From Qipengyuania marisflavi (GTDB lineage: Bacteria; Pseudomonadota; Alphaproteobacteria; Sphingomonadales; Sphingomonadaceae), in NCBI RefSeq assembly GCF_005884405.1, contig NZ_VCAO01000003.1:124001-188000 (forward strand): a stretch of 64,000 nucleotides of DNA, in the 5' to 3' direction. Under the pieces are notes generated by a model that made no database searches, was not told the DNA's origin, and saw nothing but the letters and a program-made list of their open reading frames with translations. The position numbers and the translations under genes are program-made. Shown here piece by piece: positions 35,577 through 43,699 of the stretch (positions are counted from its first letter, which is position 1; each line of letters opens with the position of its first letter).

Positions 35577-38165
35577 GTGCGGCAAAGCGATGACATCGTG
35601 CGGCGAGTGGTTGCAGGCGGGCGCTGCGGCTGTCACCAGTGGGATGTGGAAGACAGCTCTATCAAGGCCGTCCTGGGTCCGACGAACACCGGCAAGACGC
35701 ATCTGGCGATCGAACGGATGTGCGCGCATTCCAGCGGCGCGATGGGGTTCCCGCTGCGGCTGTTGGCACGCGAGGTCTATGACCGGGTGCGCGCGATCAA
35801 GGGCGACGCGGCGGTTGCGCTGATCACGGGCGAAGAACGGATCGAGCCGCCCGGTGCGCGCTATATGTGTTGCACAGTCGAGGCGATGCCGCGCGATGGC
35901 GGCGACCGCGCGTTTGTGGCGCTGGACGAGGCGCAGCTGGGTGCCGACCGGGAACGGGGGCACGTGTTCACCGACCGGCTGCTGCACACGCGCGGGCGGG
36001 AGGAAACCATGCTGCTGGGCGCGGCGACATTAGCTCCGCTGGTCCGCCAGCTGGTGCCCGAGGCCGAGATTACCACGCGCCCGCGTTTCTCCACGCTGAC
36101 CCATATCGGCCCGCGCAAATTGTCGCGCCTGCCCCCGCGCAGCGCGATTGTCGCCTTCAGTGCGGAGGCGGTTTACACCGTTGCGGAGATGCTGCGCCGG
36201 TTTCGCGGCGGCGCGGCGGTGGTAATGGGCGGGCTGAGCCCCGACACGCGCAATCGTCAGGTCGAACTCTATCAGTCGGGCGAGGTCGATTACATTGTCG
36301 CCACTGATGCGATCGGCATGGGGCTCAATCTGGATGTGAACCACGTGGCCTTTGCCGGCCTGTCCAAATTCGACGGCGTGCGCCAGCGGCGGCTGCAGCC
36401 GGCGGAAATGGCGCAGATCGCCGGGCGCGCCGGGCGGTACCAGCGTGACGGGACTTTCGGCACGCTGGGCGGCACCGGCAAGCGGATGGGCGAGACACCC
36501 GAATTCACCGAAGAGGAAGTCTATGCGATCGAGGAGCACCGCTTCGCCCCGCTGACGCATCTCTATTGGCGCGAGGCAGAGCCGCGCTTTGATTCGCTGG
36601 ATACGCTGATTGCCGACCTAGAGGCCCCGCCCAATGACCCCGTTTTGCGATCAGCGCCCGAGGCAGTGGATCTGGCCACGCTCAAGCGATTGTCCGAAGA
36701 ACCTTTCGCAGCGCAGATTCGCAAGGCCGCCAACGTCCGGCGGTTCTGGCAGGCGTGCTCGCTGCCCGATTTTCGCCAGCGCGGCCCTGATGTCCACGCA
36801 CGCTTTGTCGCGCGCTTGTGGCAGGACCTGCATGGCGGTTATCTGGGGGCGGACTATGTCGCGGCGAGGATATCCGAACTCGACAATACCAGTGGCGACA
36901 TCGATACGCTGCAAGGGCGGATCGCGGCGATTCGCAGCTGGGCATATATTTGCCAGCGCCCCGACTGGGTTCTGGCGCGTGACGAAATGGCGTCACGGGC
37001 ACGCGCAGTCGAGGCCAAGCTGTCGGATGCGCTACACGCGCGGCTGACTGAAAGATTCGTCAATCGGAGGACGGCAATCCTGATGAAAACGCTGGGACAG
37101 GACGCATCGATATTGCCCATCGCACTGGGCGAAGATGGGGTGTTGCGGGTTGAGGAAGAGGCAATGGGCCGGGTTGAAGGGTTCCGCTTTACAGTGGACC
37201 CTGCCGCGCGTGCCGAGGATCGCCGGATGCTGCTGGCCGCTGCCGAAAAGGCACTGCCGGGGATTTTGGGCGAACGCGCCGCCGCACTGGCGGGCACAGA
37301 TCTGGCTGAGGTCGAACTGACCCGCGGCGCGCTGCGCTGGAACGGTCAGGAACTGGCGCGGATCGAATTGCGTGATGGCGGCGGGGACCCCTTGCTGCAC
37401 CCCGCGCGCGAGATTGCTGCATTGCCCGATGGCCCGCGCGAGGCGCTGCTGGCGGCGCTGGCCAAATGGCTGAGCGTGAAGTTGTCACCGCTCGATGCAT
37501 TGGCCAAGCTGCACCATGCCGCGCGCAATCCCGATGCCGGATCGCAGGCGCGCGCCTTGCTGCTGAACCTGATTGCCGGACATGGCTATGTCAGCCGCGA
37601 ACAGGCGGGGATCGAACATCTGCCCAAGGAAATGCGGCCCTTCCTGCGCAAGATCGGGGTGACTTTCGGGGCGCTGGATATTTTCACATCCGCCCTGCTC
37701 AAGCCTGCCCCGCGCCAACTGCTCCACGCATTGGGCGTGGATCGTCGCCCGCTTCAGGACGCAATGCTGCCGGTGCTTGGCGACACGCGCAAGCTCCCCT
37801 CCGGCTATCGCCATGCCGGGACGCAGGCGATCCGCATCGATCTGGCGGAGAAAATCCTGCGCGCCGCTCATGATGCCCGCGCGAAATCGCAGGGTGGCAA
37901 TCAGCGCAAGGACCGGCGGCGCAAATTCGTGCTCGATACTGCGCTGCCCGTGTCGATCGGGCTCGAGGCGGACAATATCGTGCGGCTGCTGGGCACGGCG
38001 GGCTTCCGGGTCCAACGCGCCCGGTCGCTGGCCGATGGCGCGTTTGGCCCGCCACGTCCCGATAGCTGGGAATGGCGTCCCTCTCAGCGCAAGCAGGAAC
38101 GCGCCGTCCCTGCCCGTCCGCGCGAAGGCAGCGCCTTTGCCGCATTGGCCGATCTGGTGCGCTGA
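35577..38165 (+). CDS. SUV3-like ATP-dependent RNA helicase
   Basis: An 862-residue superfamily-2 helicase. Walker A is LGPTNTGKTH, the Walker B variant is ALDEAQLG, motif III-VI segments include VATDAIGMGLNL and QIAGRAGRYQRDG. The long C-terminal half (about 330-862) resembles the bacterial/mitochondrial SUV3 branch involved in RNA degradation. GTG 35577 lacks a ribosome site; GTG 35646 would start just before the helicase core and fits homologue lengths better. It is followed 10 bases later by an S4-domain gene. Confidence 0.85.
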   Translation: MRQSDDIVRRVVAGGRCGCHQWDVEDSSIKAVLGPTNTGKTHLAIERMCAHSSGAMGFPLRLLAREVYDRVRAIKGDAAVALITGEERIEPPGARYMCCTVEAMPRDGGDRAFVALDEAQLGADRERGHVFTDRLLHTRGREETMLLGAATLAPLVRQLVPEAEITTRPRFSTLTHIGPRKLSRLPPRSAIVAFSAEAVYTVAEMLRRFRGGAAVVMGGLSPDTRNRQVELYQSGEVDYIVATDAIGMGLNLDVNHVAFAGLSKFDGVRQRRLQPAEMAQIAGRAGRYQRDGTFGTLGGTGKRMGETPEFTEEEVYAIEEHRFAPLTHLYWREAEPRFDSLDTLIADLEAPPNDPVLRSAPEAVDLATLKRLSEEPFAAQIRKAANVRRFWQACSLPDFRQRGPDVHARFVARLWQDLHGGYLGADYVAARISELDNTSGDIDTLQGRIAAIRSWAYICQRPDWVLARDEMASRARAVEAKLSDALHARLTERFVNRRTAILMKTLGQDASILPIALGEDGVLRVEEEAMGRVEGFRFTVDPAARAEDRRMLLAAAEKALPGILGERAAALAGTDLAEVELTRGALRWNGQELARIELRDGGGDPLLHPAREIAALPDGPREALLAALAKWLSVKLSPLDALAKLHHAARNPDAGSQARALLLNLIAGHGYVSREQAGIEHLPKEMRPFLRKIGVTFGALDIFTSALLKPAPRQLLHALGVDRRPLQDAMLPVLGDTRKLPSGYRHAGTQAIRIDLAEKILRAAHDARAKSQGGNQRKDRRRKFVLDTALPVSIGLEADNIVRLLGTAGFRVQRARSLADGAFGPPRPDSWEWRPSQRKQERAVPARPREGSAFAALADLVR

Positions 38166-38175
38166 GCCGCTGCGG

Positions 38176-38499
38176 ATGCGGATCGACCGTCTGCTCTGCC
38201 ATTTGCGCTTTGTCCGCACCCGCAGCGCCGCCTGCAAGCTGGTCGATGCCGGACACATCCGCCGCAATGGCGAACGGGTGACCCGCTGCAGCCGCGATGT
38301 GCAGCCCGGCGATATCCTGACTTTACCGCTGGACCAGGCAGTCCGGCTGGTCGAGATTACAGCGCTTCCGACACGACGCGGCGCCCCGCGAGATGCGCAG
38401 GCATGTTATCGCGAGCTTGACCCGCAGGGCCAAACCGCAATAGCAGCGCCAGACACACCTGTTCCGGCCCACATCACGCGAGGGATGCCGCACCCATGA
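38176..38499 (+). CDS. S4-domain RNA-binding protein (Hsp15-like)
   Basis: A 107-residue protein starting directly with the S4 fold ([20 protein letters not shown], then [13 protein letters not shown]). Similar to Hsp15/HslR, which recycles ribosomes with stuck nascent chains. It lies between the SUV3-like helicase and fdxA, and its stop overlaps the fdxA start (ATGA). Pairing with an RNA helicase suggests a role in RNA or ribosome handling. Confidence 0.9.
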   Translation: MRIDRLLCHLRFVRTRSAACKLVDAGHIRRNGERVTRCSRDVQPGDILTLPLDQAVRLVEITALPTRRGAPRDAQACYRELDPQGQTAIAAPDTPVPAHITRGMPHP

Positions 38500-38834
38500 C
38501 CTACGTCGTCACCGACGCCTGCATCAAATGCAAATATACCGATTGCGTCGAAGTTTGTCCGGTGGACTGCTTCTACGAAGGTGAAACGATGCTGGTCATC
38601 AATCCCAGCGAATGCATCGACTGCGGCGTGTGCGAACCCGAATGCCCGGCCGAAGCGATCCTGCCCGATACCGAAGACAATCTGGAAAAATGGCTGGAGC
38701 TGAACACCAAGTTCTCAGCCGAGTGGCCCAATATCACCAGCCAGAAGGCCCCGCCCGAGGACGCTGATGAGCATAAGGGTGAAGAGGGCAAGTTCGAGAA
38801 GTTCTTCACCCCGGAACCCGGCGAAGGCGACTGA
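38496..38834 (+). CDS. fdxA: Ferredoxin FdxA
   Basis: A 112-residue seven-iron or eight-iron ferredoxin. The cluster motifs are [17 protein letters not shown] and [12 protein letters not shown]. The acidic C-terminus beyond residue 60 is typical of the FdxA family of proteobacteria. It overlaps the S4 gene and precedes carD, an order conserved in alphaproteobacteria. Confidence 0.95.
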   Translation: MTYVVTDACIKCKYTDCVEVCPVDCFYEGETMLVINPSECIDCGVCEPECPAEAILPDTEDNLEKWLELNTKFSAEWPNITSQKAPPEDADEHKGEEGKFEKFFTPEPGEGD

Positions 38835-38889
38835 TCCTCCGGGAGACCGGCTCGCTGCAATTGCGCTGAATCAATCCCGACTCGCAACT

Positions 38890-38919
38890 TTGTTGCCGGT
38901 GTGCTATATAATGCAACAA
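38890..38919 (+). promoter_or_regulatory. Possible carD promoter with inverted repeat over the -10 box
   Basis: TATAAT at 38907-38912 is a perfect -10 hexamer. It is bracketed by an inverted repeat TTGTTGC (38890-38896) and GCAACAA (38913-38919), a shape suited to an operator covering the -10. No good -35 box stands at 16-18 bases upstream. It lies in the 238-base gap before carD, which otherwise shows nothing clear. Confidence 0.4.
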
Positions 38920-39072
38920 CTGCGCCGGTATGCTCCCGGTCAGGTGTATGGATTGAAAGGGCAAGCCACCTCCAGAACACGCCAGAATCGGGGTACGACC
39001 GCGCCTTTACCGGTTAGCGGCCTGCCCCTTTCGTGACACTGGATGCGGGCCACCCGAACAAAGGATTGATGC

Positions 39073-39606
39073 ATGGCGAGCCAGGCGAATGCCTTCGACG
39101 TTGGCGATTACGTTGTCTACCCCAAACACGGCGTGGGCCGTGTGATCGAGCTGCAAAGCGAGGAAATCGCGGGAATGCAGCTGGAGCTTTATGTGCTCCG
39201 TTTCGAAAAAGAACGCATGACCCTGCGCGTGCCGACCAATAAGGTCGAAGCGATCGGGATGCGCAAGCTGTCCAGCGACAAGACGCTGAACGAGGCCATG
39301 GAAACGCTCAAGGGCAAGCCCAAGGTCAAGCGCACCATGTGGAGCCGCCGTGCCCAGGAATACGAAGCCAAGATCAATTCAGGCGATCTGGTCTCGATTG
39401 CCGAGGTGACGCGAGATCTGTTCCGTCCAGAAGACCAGCCCGAACAAAGCTATTCCGAGCGGCAGATTTTCGAAGCGGCCAGCAGCCGCCTCGCCCGTGA
39501 GCTCGCGGCGATGGAAAAGACGGACGAGCCGACCGCGCTGGAAAAAATCCTCGAGGTCCTGCGCACGCACGCGCCGCAATATTACGAGAACACCGAAGAA
39601 GCTTGA
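39073..39606 (+). CDS. carD: CarD-family transcriptional regulator (CdnL-like)
   Basis: A 177-residue protein with the CarD RNA-polymerase-interacting domain at about 8-70 (FDVGDYVVYPKHGVGRVIEL) and a C-terminal helical DNA-binding domain with the conserved tryptophan region TMWSRRAQEYEAKI. CdnL/CarD stabilises open promoter complexes, notably at rRNA promoters. AAGGA lies seven bases before the ATG. A strong terminator follows. Gene order after fdxA is as in related alphaproteobacteria. Confidence 0.94.
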   Translation: MASQANAFDVGDYVVYPKHGVGRVIELQSEEIAGMQLELYVLRFEKERMTLRVPTNKVEAIGMRKLSSDKTLNEAMETLKGKPKVKRTMWSRRAQEYEAKINSGDLVSIAEVTRDLFRPEDQPEQSYSERQIFEAASSRLARELAAMEKTDEPTALEKILEVLRTHAPQYYENTEEA

Positions 39607-39634
39607 TCGACAGGCGACCTTCCGGGTTCGACGA

Positions 39635-39668
39635 AAGGGCCGCTCCGCAAGGGGCGGCCCTTCTTGTA
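39635..39668 (+). terminator. Intrinsic terminator after carD
   Basis: A 12-bp stem with one G-U pair and a GCAA tetraloop, followed by TTCTTGT, 29 bases after the carD stop. The stem-loop core is the same sequence as the hairpin before trcR at 20928-20961. Confidence 0.9.
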
Positions 39669-39743
39669 TGTCTTGCCCTAACCCCCTCGCTGTATTATAT
39701 CGCCAATACGGCCATTGCTGGCAGATATCGAGGAGTGAGGCGA

Positions 39744-40571
39744 ATGCTGAAGACATTATTCAAGGCTATCGGGCCAGTTGCGGCACTGGCAGCGGGCGTG
39801 ATGGTTGCGGGCTGCGACAATATGAACATCCAGATCGGCGATTCGGATGGCGTACCGCTGGCCGAGCTCGATATGTCCGGCCCTGCGCCCACCAAGCTGG
39901 TGCTGGCCGGACCCGACACCGTGATCGTAACCGATGGCGCAGAACTGGATATCAACGTGTCTGGCGACGACGATGCCGTGGAGGCAATGCGCTTCTCGCT
40001 GGATGACGGAACGCTGGCCATCATGCGCGAAAAGGGGGACTGGAAAAACCGGGCCCAGGCAACTGTGCGCGTGACAATGCCGGCAGCCGAATCGGTGACA
40101 CTGGCGGGATCGGGCACGATCGAAGCTGCTTCGCTGTCTGGCGATGCGGACATTACCATTGCCGGTTCGGGCACGATGCGCGCTGCCAAGGTTGATGCGA
40201 AAGATCTTGCGGTTACCATCGCCGGATCGGGTTCGCTGGAAGCCAGCGGCAAGGCCCGGGCACTGGAACTGACAATCGCCGGTTCGGGTGAGGCCGACAT
40301 GGCCGATCTGAAGGCCGACATGGCCGAAGTGACGATTGCCGGTTCGGGCGATGCCAGCTTCGCCTCGGATGGCGATGTCGATGCCAGCATCATGGGATCG
40401 GGCAGCGTAACCGTCATCGGCCGCGCGAATTGTACGGTCAGCTCGATGGGTTCCGGCTCGCTCAATTGCCGTAGCGGCACCACGACGAAGGCCAAGAAGC
40501 CCAAGGCGCCGAAGGCCCCAAAAGCCCCTGAGGCTCCCGAAACACCCGAAGCCCCCGAAGCGCCTGAATAA
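39744..40571 (+). CDS. Head GIN domain (DUF2807) lipoprotein
   Basis: A 275-residue exported protein with a lipoprotein signal (VAGC, Cys24) and a beta-helix-like DUF2807 region. Imperfect repeats built around TIAGSG and similar GSG turns recur about eight times from residue 115 to 245. The last 30 residues are a low-complexity Lys/Pro/Glu/Ala tail (KAPKAPKAPEAPE). GGAG sits eight bases before the ATG. Function unknown; such domains are probably surface adhesive or structural. Confidence 0.85.
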   Translation: MLKTLFKAIGPVAALAAGVMVAGCDNMNIQIGDSDGVPLAELDMSGPAPTKLVLAGPDTVIVTDGAELDINVSGDDDAVEAMRFSLDDGTLAIMREKGDWKNRAQATVRVTMPAAESVTLAGSGTIEAASLSGDADITIAGSGTMRAAKVDAKDLAVTIAGSGSLEASGKARALELTIAGSGEADMADLKADMAEVTIAGSGDASFASDGDVDASIMGSGSVTVIGRANCTVSSMGSGSLNCRSGTTTKAKKPKAPKAPKAPEAPETPEAPEAPE

Positions 40572-40623
40572 TTCATCGCAGGCTCACGGTTTACAGTCTA
40601 TGCCGCGCTCGGAAGGAAATTCG

Positions 40624-40962
40624 ATGCGCGGCATAGCTCTGTTTACTCTGGTCTCGGCGAGCCTGATGCTCCCGGGCTGCCTTGCCAAGACCGCGCTCGA
40701 TATTGCGACCGCGCCGGTCAAGATTGTCAGCAAGGGCGTCGATCTGGCGACCACCAGCCAGTCTGAGGCCGATGAGAAGCGCGGGCGCGAAATTCGCCGC
40801 CGCGAAGCCCAGCTGGCCAAGCTGGAGCGCGCTTATGAAAAGCAGCTCGACGAATGCGAGGATGGCGACCGCAATGCCTGCAACGAGGCGCGCGGGACCT
40901 ATGCCGAAATGCAGCAGATCATCCCCACCATCCCGGTCGAACCGCCGCCCGAGCGGAAGTAA
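40624..40962 (+). CDS. Small lipoprotein, unknown function
   Basis: A 112-residue protein with a lipobox LPGC (Cys19), a basic region and a charged helix rich in Glu/Arg/Lys (about 48-85), then two cysteines in ECEDGDRNACNEA and a Pro-rich end. AAGGA precedes the ATG by six bases. Similar small lipoproteins are common in sphingomonads. It converges on the sua5 gene with five bases between stops. Confidence 0.75.
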   Translation: MRGIALFTLVSASLMLPGCLAKTALDIATAPVKIVSKGVDLATTSQSEADEKRGREIRRREAQLAKLERAYEKQLDECEDGDRNACNEARGTYAEMQQIIPTIPVEPPPERK

Positions 40963-40967
40963 TTGTC

Positions 40968-41897
40968 TTAAGCGTGAGGCAGCGTTGCCGCGCGCCGCAA
41001 GCGATCATTGATCGCCGCGCCGACGCCCTGTTCAGGCACCGGGGCAACCGCAATCTGCGGCTTGGCTGACGATGCGGCCAGATGCAGGCACACATAGAGC
41101 CGCGCCGCCGCCTCATTGAGATCCCCGCGCGCCGACAAGTTCGCATCTCCGGCCACTGCGCCAAACCCGATCAGAAACTCGTCTGGCGCAACTTCTGCCG
41201 CATCCAGCCGCATGGGCTTGCCCGGCGCATAATGGCTGGCAAGCTGGCCGGGCGCCTCTATCGCGCCGCTGCTAACTGCCTGACCCAGGGCGATGGGACC
41301 GGGCCGTAGAACCGCGAGCTCACCATTTTTGCGAACCGCGATGATGGTCGATTCGAGCCCGGCAGCGCAGGCCCCGCCGTCGATCACTGCATCGATCCGC
41401 CCGTCCAGTGTCGCCAGCACATGGCCCGGCGTTGTCGGGCTTATGTAGCCACTACGATTGGCAGACGGCGCAGCGAGCGGAAACCTCGCCGCCTCCAGCA
41501 GCGCCCGAATTGCCGGATGCGCAGGCATCCTCAGCGCAATGGAGGGCAAACCTGCCGTCACGGCTTCGGCCAGCCCGGCGTCGTCCCGCCGTGGCAGCAC
41601 TATGGTCAGAGGCCCCGGCCAATGCTTGGCGATCAGCGCCTCTGCCTCACCTGACAAATGTGCGTATCGCCGCGTCTCGTCGGGGGTCGCGACATGGACG
41701 ATCAGCGGGTTAAAGCTGGGCCGTCCCTTCGCTGCATATATTTTCGCCACGGCCTCATCGCTGTCAGCGCGCGCTGCCAGCCCGTAAACCGTCTCTGTCG
41801 GCACAGCGACCAGACCGCCATCGCGCAGGATGTGCACGGCGCGGGCGATTCCTGCCGCATCTGCCTGAAGCGTTTCCGTAGCGTATTTGCCGACCAT
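40968..41897 (-). CDS. L-threonylcarbamoyladenylate synthase
   Basis: A 309-residue Sua5-type enzyme making threonylcarbamoyl-AMP for the tRNA t6A modification. The YrdC core at about 15-205 has VPTETVYGLAA and KGRPSFNPLIVHV, and the extra C-terminal Sua5 domain accounts for the length. It diverges from the acyl-CoA dehydrogenase gene with 47 bases between starts. Confidence 0.94.
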   Translation of the reverse strand: MVGKYATETLQADAAGIARAVHILRDGGLVAVPTETVYGLAARADSDEAVAKIYAAKGRPSFNPLIVHVATPDETRRYAHLSGEAEALIAKHWPGPLTIVLPRRDDAGLAEAVTAGLPSIALRMPAHPAIRALLEAARFPLAAPSANRSGYISPTTPGHVLATLDGRIDAVIDGGACAAGLESTIIAVRKNGELAVLRPGPIALGQAVSSGAIEAPGQLASHYAPGKPMRLDAAEVAPDEFLIGFGAVAGDANLSARGDLNEAAARLYVCLHLAASSAKPQIAVAPVPEQGVGAAINDRLRRAATLPHA

Positions 41898-41944
41898 GCC
41901 CGCGCGCTATATGCGCAGCGGAATAAAGCCAAGAGGAATGCCCA

Positions 41945-43684
41945 GTGACCTATGCCGCCGCAACGCAAGACCAGCTGCTCGCCATCCGCGTAAATGCCGG
42001 GATCGAGGAACTGGCAGCGCATGACCGCTTCGCCGCCGCCGAACCCGATATGGTCGAGGCCATCGTCGAGGGCGTCGGCCAGTTTGCAGCAGGCGAATTT
42101 GCCCCGCTCAACCGCAAGGGCGATCTGGAAGGCGCGAAGCTGGAGAACGGCGTGGTTCGCCTGCCCGATGGCTATGCCGAGGCTTATGGCCATTATGTCG
42201 AGCAGGGCTGGAACGCGATTGCCAGCCCGGTGGATTTCGGCGGTCAGGGCCTGCCCTTCACACTGGCCTGCAATGTGCTGGAAAACATCGGCACGGCGAA
42301 TATGGCGTTCAACCTGCTCCCCACGCTCAGCGTCGGGGCCATCGAAGCCATCGCGCATCATGGCAGCGAGGAATTGCAGCAGAAATATCTGCCCCAGCTG
42401 GTCAGCGGCGCATGGTCGGGCACAATGAATTTGACCGAACCGCAGGCAGGCAGCGATGTCGGCGCGCTGCGCAGCACCGCCCAGCCTATCGAGGATGGCG
42501 AGCATGCGGGCAAATACCGAATCAAGGGCCAGAAGATCTACATCACCTGGGGCGAGCACGAGCTGGCCGAGAATATCATCCATCTGGTGCTGGCCCGGCT
42601 GCCCGATGCGCCCGAGGGGAGCCGGGGGATTTCGCTGTTCACTGTGCCAAAATACCATGTGGCCGCCGATGGCGCGCTGGGTCCGAAGAACGATCTGCGC
42701 TGCGTCAGTCTGGAGCATAAGCTGGGCATCAATTCATCGCCCACCTGCGTGATGTCCTATGGCGACAGTGACGAATGCATCGGCGAGCTGGTGGGCCAGC
42801 CCAATCGCGGACTCGCCGCCATGTTCACGATGATGAACAATGCGCGAATCAATGTCGGCAATCAGGGCGTGCAGATCGGCGAACGCGCGACTCAGCAGGC
42901 GATGGGCTATGCCAAGGAACGGGTGCAATCGGCCCGCGCCGGATCGGCCGACCGCACGCCCGTGGCGATTATCGAACATCCCGATGTGCGCCGGATGCTG
43001 CTGCGGATGAAAGCGCTGACCGAAGGCGCACGCGCGCTGCTGTATTACACGGCCGGACATGTTGATCGCGGCACGCTGGGCGATGCGGTGGGCGCGGCCC
43101 GCGCTGAAGTGCTGGTTCCGCTGCTCAAGGCGTGGGGCACCGATGTCGGTGTCGAAATCGCCAGCCTGGGTGTGCAAGTGCATGGCGGCATGGGCTTCAT
43201 CGAGGAAACCGGCGCCGCGCAGCATTGGCGCGATGCGCGGATCGCCCCGATCTATGAAGGCACCAACGGCATTCAGGCCGCCGATCTGGTGACCCGCAAG
43301 CTGGGACTGGAGGACGGGCAGGTCCTGTTCGCGCTGGTCGACGATATCGCGCGCGATGGCGCGGACGAACCTGCGCTGGCGGTGCTGGCACAGGAATGCC
43401 GCACGATTGCCGAATGGATGCGCGGCGAGGCCAGCCTCGATGACCGGCTCGCCGGATCAGTGCCGTTCTGTACGATGATGGCAGTGGCGGTGGCGGGTTG
43501 GCAATTGCTGCGCCAGTCGCGTGCAGTCGCGGACGGCGCGGCGCCAGCACTTGCCGCCACGAAGCCGGTTACCGCGCGGTTCTTCCTCGACCGGATCGTG
43601 CCCGAAGCGGTGGGCCTGAGAGCCGCCGCGACTGCGGGTGCAGCCGGGCTTTACCAGCTGGACTCCGCCGCGCTGGCGGGCTGA
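41945..43684 (+). CDS. Acyl-CoA dehydrogenase (C-terminal-domain-containing, FadE-like)
   Basis: A 579-residue FAD enzyme. NLTEPQAGSDVGALR and YRIKGQKIYITWGEHE are the flavin and substrate landmarks, and the catalytic glutamate lies in the IYEGTNGIQ motif near residue 440. The extra C-terminal domain is typical of this longer subgroup used in fatty-acid or branched-chain oxidation. GTG start at 41945 with AGAGGA seven bases upstream. It converges on the sugar dehydrogenase. Confidence 0.92.
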   Translation: MTYAAATQDQLLAIRVNAGIEELAAHDRFAAAEPDMVEAIVEGVGQFAAGEFAPLNRKGDLEGAKLENGVVRLPDGYAEAYGHYVEQGWNAIASPVDFGGQGLPFTLACNVLENIGTANMAFNLLPTLSVGAIEAIAHHGSEELQQKYLPQLVSGAWSGTMNLTEPQAGSDVGALRSTAQPIEDGEHAGKYRIKGQKIYITWGEHELAENIIHLVLARLPDAPEGSRGISLFTVPKYHVAADGALGPKNDLRCVSLEHKLGINSSPTCVMSYGDSDECIGELVGQPNRGLAAMFTMMNNARINVGNQGVQIGERATQQAMGYAKERVQSARAGSADRTPVAIIEHPDVRRMLLRMKALTEGARALLYYTAGHVDRGTLGDAVGAARAEVLVPLLKAWGTDVGVEIASLGVQVHGGMGFIEETGAAQHWRDARIAPIYEGTNGIQAADLVTRKLGLEDGQVLFALVDDIARDGADEPALAVLAQECRTIAEWMRGEASLDDRLAGSVPFCTMMAVAVAGWQLLRQSRAVADGAAPALAATKPVTARFFLDRIVPEAVGLRAAATAGAAGLYQLDSAALAG

Positions 43685-43699
43685 GGACGTTCCTCCGGA

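Noticed and set aside
35577..35645. The N-terminal 23 residues of the helicase with a CGCH cluster as a possible metal site
   Set aside because: No ribosome site at the first GTG and homologues seem to begin near the helicase core, so the segment may not be translated.
38835..39072. Possible small RNA or extra ORF between fdxA and carD
   Set aside because: Only a promoter-like -10 box and inverted repeat are visible; no coding signal or terminator of its own.
40090..40560. Periodic sequence looking like a DNA repeat array
   Set aside because: The period is at the protein level (AGSG units and KAP/EAP tail) with variable codons; it is not a CRISPR or satellite repeat.
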